A stretch of 64,000 nucleotides of DNA from Modestobacter sp. VKM Ac-2982. Its GTDB lineage: Bacteria > Actinomycetota > Actinomycetes > Mycobacteriales > Geodermatophilaceae. Each line of letters starts with the position of its first letter. The first letter of the stretch is position 1. Positions 1-6,709 of the stretch are shown in pieces. The notes beneath the pieces are model-generated. The model did not search any database, was not told the origin of the DNA, and was given only the letters and a program-made list of their open reading frames with translations. Made by a program: the position numbers and the translations under genes. The stretch is taken from the NCBI RefSeq assembly GCF_026967935.1, contig NZ_JAPVBL010000003.1:372001-436000 (forward strand). Direction: 5' to 3'.

Positions 1-2
1 TC

Positions 3-191
3 GCCGTGGTCGGCTTCGACGACGCCGCCGTCGCCACCCGGTGCGACCCGCCGCTGACCACGATCGCGCAGCCGCTGACCGACATGACGCCGCTGCTCAC
101 CGAGCTGCTGCTGCGCCAGATCGAGGGCGTGGGCGAGCCGGCGGAGTCCCGGGTGTGCCACACCTCGCTCGTCCGCCGCGCCTCGGCCTGA
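3..191 (+). CDS. LacI-family transcriptional regulator, C-terminal fragment
   Basis: Only the last 62 codons lie in the window; the gene begins upstream. The visible part carries the usual end of the LacI/GalR ligand-binding domain: VVGFDD at the left edge, then PPLTTIAQP and a helix containing ELLLRQIEG, before the TGA at 189-191. Proteins of this family bind an operator through an N-terminal helix-turn-helix (outside the window) and respond to a sugar or related effector through this domain. The target cannot be inferred from this fragment. Confidence 0.85.
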   Translation, partial: AVVGFDDAAVATRCDPPLTTIAQPLTDMTPLLTELLLRQIEGVGEPAESRVCHTSLVRRASA

Positions 192-202
192 GCACCTCTC
201 CA

Positions 203-229
203 GCAGTGATCAGGTCACCTGATCACTGC
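203..229. terminator. 27-bp palindrome after the lacI-type gene
   Basis: Two 13-bp arms (GCAGTGATCAGGT and its complement) around one central base, starting 12 nt after the regulator stop codon. The position suits a terminator, although there is no T tract. A LacI-type operator is the alternative reading, because the palindrome contains TGATCA twice. Confidence 0.5.
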
Positions 230-373
230 CCGTCCCCCCGCACCAGCGTTGGTGCAGGGGGTCAGCCATCGGTGCGGGAGGACGGCGCGGTCGGGCGGGA
301 GGGCGAGCGCGGCGCCCACCTGCGCCAGGTCACGACCCGGTCGCGTCGAAACGCGTGGGACACACGGCCTGTC

Positions 374-379
374 TAGGTT
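374..379 (+). promoter_or_regulatory. -10-like hexamer TAGGTT, probable leaderless start
   Basis: TAGGTT fits the actinobacterial TANNNT -10 pattern and ends 6 nt before the ATG at 386, which would put the transcription start at or next to the start codon. No convincing -35 is visible. Confidence 0.45.
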
Positions 380-385
380 CGTCCC

Positions 386-2059
386 ATGGCGGACCTGTTC
401 GACGGCTACCCGCTCGGGGAGCTGTGGGACGAGATGTTCTCGGCCCCCGGCCAGCCCCGCGCCCCCTACACCGGCCTGTTCAGCTCGCTGCAGCCGATGT
501 CGGGGGAGGAGCTGGCCGCACGGGCCGACGTCCTCTCGCAGACCTACCGCGACGCCGGGGTGACCTTCGCCCACGCCGGGGAGGAGCAGCCCTTCCCGCT
601 GGACATCGTGCCGCGGGTGATCGGGCACCAGGAGTGGTCGGTGATCGAGCGCGGGGTCACCCAGCGGGTGCATGCCCTCGAGGCGTTCCTGGCCGACGTC
701 TACGGCGCCGGCGAGGTCTTCACCGACCGGGTCGTGCCGCGCAGCGTGGTCACCACCAGCGCGCACTTCCACCGGGCCGCGCACGGGCTGGTCCCGCCCA
801 ACGGCGTCCGGGTGCACGTCAGCGGCATCGACCTGGTGCGCGACGAGGCCGGTGACTTCCGGGTGCTGGAGGACAACCTCCGGTCGCCCTCGGGGGTCAG
901 CTACGTGATCACCAACCGGGCGGCGATGACCTCGGTACTGCCGGAGCTGTTCGGCGACCACCGGGTGCAGCCGGTCGCGGAGTACCCGGGCCGGCTGCTC
1001 GCGGCGCTCAAGGCGTCGGCGCCGTCCGGGGTCGGCGACCCCACGGTCGTGCTGCTGACCCCCGGCGTCTACAACTCCGCCTACTTCGAGCACGCGCTGC
1101 TCGCCCGGCAGATGGGCGTCGAGCTGGTCGAGGGCCGGGACCTGGTCTGCTCCGGCGGCCAGGTCAGCATGCGGACGACGGACGGCCAGCAGCGGGTCGA
1201 CGTCATCTACCGCCGGATCGACGACGAGTTCCTGGACCCGGTGCACTTCCGCTCCGACTCGGTGATCGGCTGCGCCGGGGTGCTCAACGCCGCCCGCGCC
1301 GGCCGGGTCACGATCGCCAACGCGGTGGGCAACGGTGTCGCCGACGACAAGCTGCTCTACACCTGGGTCCCCGAACTCATCCGGTACTACCTCGGTGAGG
1401 AGCCGGTGCTCGCCAACGCCGAGACCCACCGGCTCGACGACCCGGACACCGTCGAGTGGGTGCTCGCCTCCCTCGACCAGCTGGTGCTCAAGCCGGTCGA
1501 CGGCTCCGGCGGCAAGGGCATCGTGATCGGGCCGCGGGCCGACGAGCAGACGCTGGCGGAGCTCGCGGTCAAGGTGCGCAGCAGCCCGCGGGACTGGATC
1601 GCGCAGAAGCCGATCGGCCTCTCGACGTCCCCGACGCTGATCAACGGCCGGATCGCGCCGCGGCACGTGGACCTCCGGCCGTTCGCGGTCAACGACGGCA
1701 CCGACGTCTGGGTGCTGCCCGGCGGGCTGACCCGGGTGGCGCTGCCCGAGGGGGAGCTGGTGGTCAACTCCAGCCAGGGCGGGGGCTCCAAGGACACCTG
1801 GGTGATCACCCCGCCGCGGCCGGCGGTCGAGCCGCCCCCCGAGCACGACGTGACCCGGATCGAGTTCACCACCGAGGACCTGCCCGTCGAGCCGCCCGCC
1901 CAGGACCCGGGCCCGCCCAACGACGACGCCCTCGCCCAGTCCCAGCAACAGCAGCAGCAAAGGGCCAAAGTCGCGACTTTGGCCCCACCGACGGAGCTGG
2001 GGGACGCTCCGAGGGGCCAAAGTCGCGATTTTGGCCCCCGGGGGAGTGCGCCGTGCTGA
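386..2059 (+). CDS. Circularly permuted type 2 ATP-grasp protein
   Basis: A 557-residue protein of the circularly permuted ATP-grasp family (DUF404/DUF407 type). These enzymes are predicted to form amide bonds using ATP through an acyl-phosphate; the substrate is unknown. Recognisable stretches are HQEWSVIERGVTQRV (about 85-100), VLEDNLRSPSGVSYV (about 160) and LKPVDGSGGKGIVIG (about 370). It heads a tightly coupled operon with an alpha-E protein and a transglutaminase-like protein, a combination proposed in the literature to make and break peptide-like amides. The last 38 or so residues are not part of the domain: a CAG-rich QQQQQQ run followed by two palindromic repeat copies read in frame. 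Its stop overlaps the next gene by 7 nt. Confidence 0.9.
   Translation: MADLFDGYPLGELWDEMFSAPGQPRAPYTGLFSSLQPMSGEELAARADVLSQTYRDAGVTFAHAGEEQPFPLDIVPRVIGHQEWSVIERGVTQRVHALEAFLADVYGAGEVFTDRVVPRSVVTTSAHFHRAAHGLVPPNGVRVHVSGIDLVRDEAGDFRVLEDNLRSPSGVSYVITNRAAMTSVLPELFGDHRVQPVAEYPGRLLAALKASAPSGVGDPTVVLLTPGVYNSAYFEHALLARQMGVELVEGRDLVCSGGQVSMRTTDGQQRVDVIYRRIDDEFLDPVHFRSDSVIGCAGVLNAARAGRVTIANAVGNGVADDKLLYTWVPELIRYYLGEEPVLANAETHRLDDPDTVEWVLASLDQLVLKPVDGSGGKGIVIGPRADEQTLAELAVKVRSSPRDWIAQKPIGLSTSPTLINGRIAPRHVDLRPFAVNDGTDVWVLPGGLTRVALPEGELVVNSSQGGGSKDTWVITPPRPAVEPPPEHDVTRIEFTTEDLPVEPPAQDPGPPNDDALAQSQQQQQQRAKVATLAPPTELGDAPRGQSRDFGPRGSAPC
1962..1985. repeat. Perfect 24-bp palindrome, AAAGTCGCGA family, copy A
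   Basis: GGGCCAAAGTCG followed by its exact reverse complement. It lies in frame inside the 3' end of the ATP-grasp gene, where it encodes KVATLAP. It is 27 bp from copy B. Confidence 0.85.
2008..2044. repeat. AAAGTCGCGA palindromic repeat, copy B
   Basis: A near-palindrome of 26 bp (2013-2038; one C-to-T change breaks the symmetry) with short GC flanks. All 37 bases of this interval recur identically at 60275-60311. It encodes GQSRDFGP at the C-terminus of the ATP-grasp protein and stops 9 nt before the start codon of the following gene. Confidence 0.85.
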
Positions 2060-3003
2060 GCCGGATCGCGGAGTCGCTGTTCTGGATCGGCCGCTACGTC
2101 GAGCGCGCCGACGACACCGCCCGCATCCTCGACGTGCACACCCAGCGGCTGGTCGAGGACCCGTGGATCGACGAGCAGAAGGCCTGCGCCAACCTGCTGG
2201 CGCTGATGGGGGTGCCCTGCCCGCCCGAGGAGGCCGACACCGAGCGGGTGCTGGCCACGCTGGCCTTCGACCGGGCCAGCCCCAGCTCGATCACCGGGGC
2301 GTTGTCGGCCGCCCGGGAGAACGCGCGCGGCGCCCGGGAGGTGCTGTCGGCAGAGATCTGGGAGTCGCTCAACGTCACCCACAACGCCCTGCCCCAGCAG
2401 CGCACCATGGCCCGCCGGTACGGCCCGCACTCGATGTTCCGGTTCGTCCGGGAGCGCTCGGCGATGGTCTTCGGCCTGGCCGACGCCACGATGAGCCGCG
2501 ACGAGGGCTGGCTGTTCCTCGTCCTGGGCCGGTCGCTGGAGCGGGTCGACATGACCGCCCGGATGCTGTCCACCCGGGTGCTGGCCGGTGACGCCGCGCC
2601 GTCCTGGACCCTCGTGCTGCGTTCGACCGGCGCCTACGAGCCCTACCTGCGCACCTACCGGGGAGCGGTGAACTCCAGCCGCGCGGCGGAGTTCCTGCTG
2701 CTGGACCGCCTCTTCCCGCGCTCGGTGTTCGCCTCGCTGGAGCGCGCGGAGGGGTGCCTGGCCGAGCTGGAGCGGGTGAACGTGCGCGAGGGCCACCGGA
2801 TCGGCGTCGCCGGCGAGGCACACCGGATCGTCGGCCGCGCCCGGACGATGCTGGAGTTCATGCAGACCGACGAGATCCTGGCGCGGCTGCCGGCCCGGCT
2901 CGACGAGCTGCAGCGCACCTGTTCGGCGGCCAGCGAGGCGGTCACCAACCGGTTCTTCACCGAACAGGCACCGCAGGTCTGGGTGCCGGAAGGCGCGGGG
3001 TGA
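2053..3003 (+). CDS. Alpha-E domain protein (DUF403)
   Basis: The GTG start at 2053 overlaps the end of the ATP-grasp gene and gives 316 residues, the usual length of the alpha-E family. The N-terminus ESLFWIGRYVERAD is the family hallmark, and the rest is alpha-helical with repeated acidic-arginine patches. Alpha-E proteins have no assigned activity; they occur next to ATP-grasp and transglutaminase-like genes and are thought to be a partner in peptide or amide synthesis. No signal peptide or membrane segment is visible, so a cytoplasmic protein is likely. The stop overlaps the next start (GTGA at 3000-3003). Confidence 0.9.
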   Translation: MLSRIAESLFWIGRYVERADDTARILDVHTQRLVEDPWIDEQKACANLLALMGVPCPPEEADTERVLATLAFDRASPSSITGALSAARENARGAREVLSAEIWESLNVTHNALPQQRTMARRYGPHSMFRFVRERSAMVFGLADATMSRDEGWLFLVLGRSLERVDMTARMLSTRVLAGDAAPSWTLVLRSTGAYEPYLRTYRGAVNSSRAAEFLLLDRLFPRSVFASLERAEGCLAELERVNVREGHRIGVAGEAHRIVGRARTMLEFMQTDEILARLPARLDELQRTCSAASEAVTNRFFTEQAPQVWVPEGAG

Positions 3004-3914
3004 GCACGGTGCCGCAGCGCCAGAGCCAGTCGCAGTCGCAGGTCCAGTCCGGCCCGGTGCGGGTCCCGGGGGACCGCTGGCGGCTGCAGGTCGTGCACCG
3101 CAGCGCGTTCCGCTACGGCGGGCCGGTCCGCTCCTCCTACAACGAGGCGCGGATGACCCCGGAGAACAGCAGCCGGCAGACCACGCTGCGCTCCCGCGTG
3201 GAGATCGAGCCGCTGGCCACGGTGCACGCCTACCGCGACTACTGGGGGGCGACGGTCACCGCGTTCGACACCCACGGCCCGCACACCGAGCTCGTCGTGC
3301 AGGCCACCTCGGAGGTGGAGGCCGGGCCGGAACCGCACGTCCCGGAGGCGGTCGACTGGGCCGACCTCGCCACCCCAGACCTGCGCGACCGGTACGGGGA
3401 GATGCTGCGCCCGACCCCGCTCACCGCGATGGACGACCCGGTGGTCGCCGAGGTGCGGGCCGTCGTCGGGGACGCCGGGCCACGCGAGGCCGCGCACCTG
3501 GTCTGCGACTTCGTGCACGAGCACATGGCGTACCTGGCCGGCTCGACCAACGTGAAGACCAACGCGATGCAGGCGTGGACGCACCGCAAGGGCGTCTGCC
3601 AGGACATCTCGCACGTCTCGGTGGGCCTGCTACGTGCCCTGGGCCTGCCCGCCCGGTACGTCTCCGGGTACCTGCACCCCCAGCCCGCGGCGGCGATCGG
3701 GCAGTCGGTCACCGGGGAGAGCCACGCCTGGGTGGAGTGGTGGGACGGCGGCTGGTACGGCTACGACCCGACGAACTCGGTGGAGATCGGACCCCGGCAC
3801 GTCACCCTGGCCCGGGGGCGCGACTACTCCGACGTCCCCCCGCTCAAGGGCATCTTCTCCGGCCCCCGGAGCGAGGGCTCGAGCGTGACCGTGGAGGTCA
3901 CCCGGCTCGCCTGA
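3000..3914 (+). CDS. Transglutaminase-like cysteine peptidase family protein
   Basis: 304 residues from the GTG at 3000. The N-terminal beta-rich region (about 25-105, VVHRSAFRYGGPV) is the bacterial transglutaminase-like N domain, followed by the papain-like core. The catalytic triad is visible: Cys200 in KGVCQD, His242 in GESHAW and Asp256 in YDPTNS. A low-complexity QSQSQSQVQS run follows the start. The family hydrolyses or exchanges amide bonds, and here it completes the operon with the ATP-grasp and alpha-E genes. No signal peptide is seen. This may be an amide hydrolase acting on the ligase product, but the substrate is unknown. Confidence 0.88.
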   Translation: MSTVPQRQSQSQSQVQSGPVRVPGDRWRLQVVHRSAFRYGGPVRSSYNEARMTPENSSRQTTLRSRVEIEPLATVHAYRDYWGATVTAFDTHGPHTELVVQATSEVEAGPEPHVPEAVDWADLATPDLRDRYGEMLRPTPLTAMDDPVVAEVRAVVGDAGPREAAHLVCDFVHEHMAYLAGSTNVKTNAMQAWTHRKGVCQDISHVSVGLLRALGLPARYVSGYLHPQPAAAIGQSVTGESHAWVEWWDGGWYGYDPTNSVEIGPRHVTLARGRDYSDVPPLKGIFSGPRSEGSSVTVEVTRLA

Positions 3915-3983
3915 GCCGGCGGCGATGAGTCCTGCCGTCGGCGCCGGTCTCTCCTGACAGCGACCACGTCAGAGGAGGGTTCC

Positions 3984-4628
3984 GTGCAGCAGCTGCTCAG
4001 GGTCCACAACGTCATGCTGTCCAGCGACGGCTTCGGTGCCGGAGAGCACCAGAGCCTGGAGCGGCCGTTCGGCCACGCCGACCCGGCGGTGCTGGGTGCC
4101 TGGGCCTTCGCCACCGCGAGCTGGCCCAACCGCACCGAGCCCGGCGGCACCCGCGGCCTGGACGACCTCTTCATGCGTGAGTTCGGGCGCAACATCGGCG
4201 CCGAGATCATGGGCCGGAACAAGTTCGGGCCCGTGCGCGGACCGTGGCGCGACCACGAGTGGCGGGGCTGGTGGGGGGACGAGCCGCCGTTCCACACGCC
4301 GGTGTTCGTGCTGACCCACCACCCGCGGCCCTCCTTCTCGCTGTCGGACACGACGTTCCACTTCGTCAGCGGCGAGCCGGCCACGGTCCTCGAGCAGGCG
4401 AAGGCGGCGGCCGACGGCCGCGACGTCCGGCTCGGCGGGGGAGCCACCACCATCCGGCAGTTCCTGGACGCCGACCTGGTCGACACCGTGCACGTGGCCG
4501 TGGCACCGGTCGAGCTCGGCGCCGGGTCGCGGCTGTGGACGTCGCCCGACGAGCTGCTCGACCGGTTCCACCACGAGGTCGTCCCCAGCCCGAGCGGGGT
4601 GACCCACCACCTGTTCTGGCGGCGCTGA
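3984..4628 (+). CDS. Dihydrofolate reductase-family (RibD C-terminal-like) protein
   Basis: 214 residues starting at the GTG at 3984, behind the ribosome site AGAGGAGGG. The fold is recognised from VHNVMLSSDGF at the N-terminus, EIMGRNKFGP in the middle, VLTHHPRP, and the dinucleotide-binding LGGGATTIRQFL followed by VDTVHVAVAPVELG. These proteins resemble the reductase domain of RibD and probably reduce a small substrate with NADPH. They are usually single genes of unknown role rather than the main folate or riboflavin enzymes. It stands alone between the transglutaminase operon and the ABC-F gene. Confidence 0.85.
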   Translation: MQQLLRVHNVMLSSDGFGAGEHQSLERPFGHADPAVLGAWAFATASWPNRTEPGGTRGLDDLFMREFGRNIGAEIMGRNKFGPVRGPWRDHEWRGWWGDEPPFHTPVFVLTHHPRPSFSLSDTTFHFVSGEPATVLEQAKAAADGRDVRLGGGATTIRQFLDADLVDTVHVAVAPVELGAGSRLWTSPDELLDRFHHEVVPSPSGVTHHLFWRR

Positions 4629-4688
4629 CGACCCGGCCGCCGCGGGCTGGCGGGAGCCGGTCCCGCGGACCTGGGATGCTGGGTGGTG

Positions 4689-6539
4689 ATGAGCGCACCC
4701 CTGAACCTGGTCAACCTCGAACGGGTGCACAAGGCACACGGCACGACGGTCATCCTCGACGACGTCTCCCTCGGGGTCGCGGCCGGTGAGCGGATCGGCG
4801 TGGTCGGCCGCAACGGCGGGGGCAAGTCCACCCTGCTCGGCGTCCTCACCGGCACCCAGGAACCCGACTCCGGCCGGGTCACCCGCCGCAGTGACCTGGC
4901 GATGGGCGTCCTCGACCAGACCGGCACGCTGCCGCCCGGGACGACGGTGCGCGACGTCGTCCTGCCGCCCTCCCGGTTCGCCGCCGAGCACGAGTGGGCC
5001 GGGGACGCCGCCGTCCGCTCCGTGCTGACCGGCCTGGAGCTGGACCGGATCGGGCTGGACTCCCCGGTCGCCCCGATGTCCGGCGGGGAGCGGCGCCGGG
5101 TCGCGCTGGCCGCCCAGCTGATCCGCCCGCTGGACCTGCTGGTGCTCGACGAGCCGACCAACCACCTCGACGTCGAGGGCGTGGCCTGGCTGGCCGAGTA
5201 CGTGAAGGCCCGCACCGGTGGCCTGATCGTCGTCACCCACGACCGCTGGTTCCTCGACGAGGTCTCCACCACCACGTGGGAGGTCGCCGACGGCAGCGTG
5301 CACGCCTACGAGGGCGGCTACTCCGCCTACACGCTGGCCCGCGCCGAGCGCTCCCGGATCGCCAACGTGACCGAGGAGCGCCGGCTCAACCTGGTGCGCA
5401 AGGAGCTGGCCTGGCTGCGTCGGGGCCCGCCGGCCCGCACCAGCAAGCCGAAGTTCCGGATCGAGGCGGCCCAGGCGCTGATCGCCGACGAGCCGCCCGC
5501 CCGCGACACCATGGCGCTGGCCGGCTTCGCCGCCCGGCGGCTGGGCAAGACGGTCTACGACGTCGAGGACGTCACCTACACGGTGCGCGGCCGCGGCGAC
5601 GACGCCGAGGACCCGGCGGGTCCGGCCGACCCGGGCGGGCCGCGGGAGCGCACCCTCTTCCACGACCTCACCTGGCACGTCGGCCCGGGCGACCGGATCG
5701 GCGTCGTCGGCGTCAACGGTGCGGGCAAGACCTCGCTGCTCAAGCTGCTCGTCGGCGAGGCGCAGCCCGACGCCGGGCGCGTCGTCGTCGGCCAGACGGT
5801 GTCGGCGGCGTACCTGTCCCAGCACGTCACCGAGCTGGACCCCCGGCAGCGGGTGCTGGAGGCGGTGCAGGACGTCGCCCGGATCGCCAAGATCGGCAAC
5901 CAGGAGATCTCCGCGTCCACGTTGGCCGAGCGGTTCGGGTTCGCCGCCAACCGGCAGTGGACGCCGGTGGGCGACCTCTCCGGCGGCGAGCGGCGCCGGC
6001 TGCAGCTGCTGCGGCTGCTGATGGCCGAGCCCAACGTGCTGCTGCTCGACGAGCCGACGAACGACCTGGACATCGACACGCTGACCGCGCTGGAGGACCT
6101 GCTCGACAGCTTCCCCGGCACCGTGCTGGTGGTCAGCCACGACCGGTACTTCGTCGACCGGGTCTGTGACTCGGTGGTCGCACTGATGGGCGACGGCTCG
6201 CTGGCCGCGCTGCCCGGCGGGGTGGAGGAGTACCTGCGGCGCCGCGCCGCGGGAGAGGCCGCGCTGCCCGGGTCCGGTGCCGCGGCTCCGGTGGGCAGCT
6301 CCTCGGCCCCGGCGCACAGCGCGGCGGACTCCCGGGCCGCCCGCAAGGAGGCGTCCCGGCTGGAGCGCCGGATGCTCAAGCTCGACGCCGACGAGAAGAA
6401 GCTGCACGAGCAGCTCGCCGCAGCCGCCACCGACTACGGCCGGGCGGCCGAGCTCGACGCCCAGCTCAAGGCGCTGCAGGCGGAGAAGGAACAGGTGGAG
6501 ACCGACTGGCTGGCCGCGGCGGAGGTCGCCGACGCCTGA
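4689..6539 (+). CDS. ABC-F family ATPase, Uup-like
   Basis: A soluble protein of 616 residues with two ABC ATPase domains. Domain 1 has Walker A GRNGGGKST, signature MSGGERRRVA and Walker B VLDEPTNHLD. Domain 2 has GVNGAGKTS, LSGGERRRLQ and LLDEPTNDLD. There are no membrane segments. An Ala/Ser-rich linker (about 520-550) leads to a charged C-terminal coiled coil (SRLERRMLKLDADEKKL), as in Uup. ABC-F proteins act on ribosomes, some conferring antibiotic resistance; Uup-like members are also linked to precise transposon excision. The ATG at 4689 is chosen; in-frame GTGs at 4683 and 4686 are alternatives. It is followed by a long palindrome. Confidence 0.88.
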   Translation: MSAPLNLVNLERVHKAHGTTVILDDVSLGVAAGERIGVVGRNGGGKSTLLGVLTGTQEPDSGRVTRRSDLAMGVLDQTGTLPPGTTVRDVVLPPSRFAAEHEWAGDAAVRSVLTGLELDRIGLDSPVAPMSGGERRRVALAAQLIRPLDLLVLDEPTNHLDVEGVAWLAEYVKARTGGLIVVTHDRWFLDEVSTTTWEVADGSVHAYEGGYSAYTLARAERSRIANVTEERRLNLVRKELAWLRRGPPARTSKPKFRIEAAQALIADEPPARDTMALAGFAARRLGKTVYDVEDVTYTVRGRGDDAEDPAGPADPGGPRERTLFHDLTWHVGPGDRIGVVGVNGAGKTSLLKLLVGEAQPDAGRVVVGQTVSAAYLSQHVTELDPRQRVLEAVQDVARIAKIGNQEISASTLAERFGFAANRQWTPVGDLSGGERRRLQLLRLLMAEPNVLLLDEPTNDLDIDTLTALEDLLDSFPGTVLVVSHDRYFVDRVCDSVVALMGDGSLAALPGGVEEYLRRRAAGEAALPGSGAAAPVGSSSAPAHSAADSRAARKEASRLERRMLKLDADEKKLHEQLAAAATDYGRAAELDAQLKALQAEKEQVETDWLAAAEVADA

Positions 6540-6547
6540 CCGGGCAC

Positions 6548-6591
6548 CACCCCAGGCCGGCCGTGAGCGCGCTCACGGCCGGCCTGGGGTG
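6548..6591. terminator. 44-bp perfect palindrome, probable terminator
   Basis: Begins 9 nt after the ABC-F stop. The reverse complement of the 44 bases is identical to the original, with centre GCGC and arms starting CACCCCAGGCCGGCC. There is no T tract. It separates the ABC-F gene from the Mrp operon. Confidence 0.6.
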
Positions 6592-6709
6592 CGACCGTTC
6601 GAGTCGCCGCGACCGGCGGCGCCCAGGAGGATGGGACGCAACGCTCGAACGCGCTGATCGACGGGCGCGCTGCTGCCCGCCTGCCTGAGAACGACCGGAA
6701 AGGGACCCG

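Noticed and set aside
215-2020. A 601-codon open frame on the minus strand opposite the ATP-grasp gene
   Set aside because: Arg/Gly/Val/Asp-rich translation without a recognisable domain; it mirrors the codon bias of the plus-strand gene, which has clear family motifs.
3969-6407. An 812-codon open frame on the minus strand opposite the DHFR-like and ABC-F genes
   Set aside because: It spans two unrelated plus-strand genes and reads as low-complexity Arg/Gly/Val/His; typical shadow frame of GC-rich DNA.
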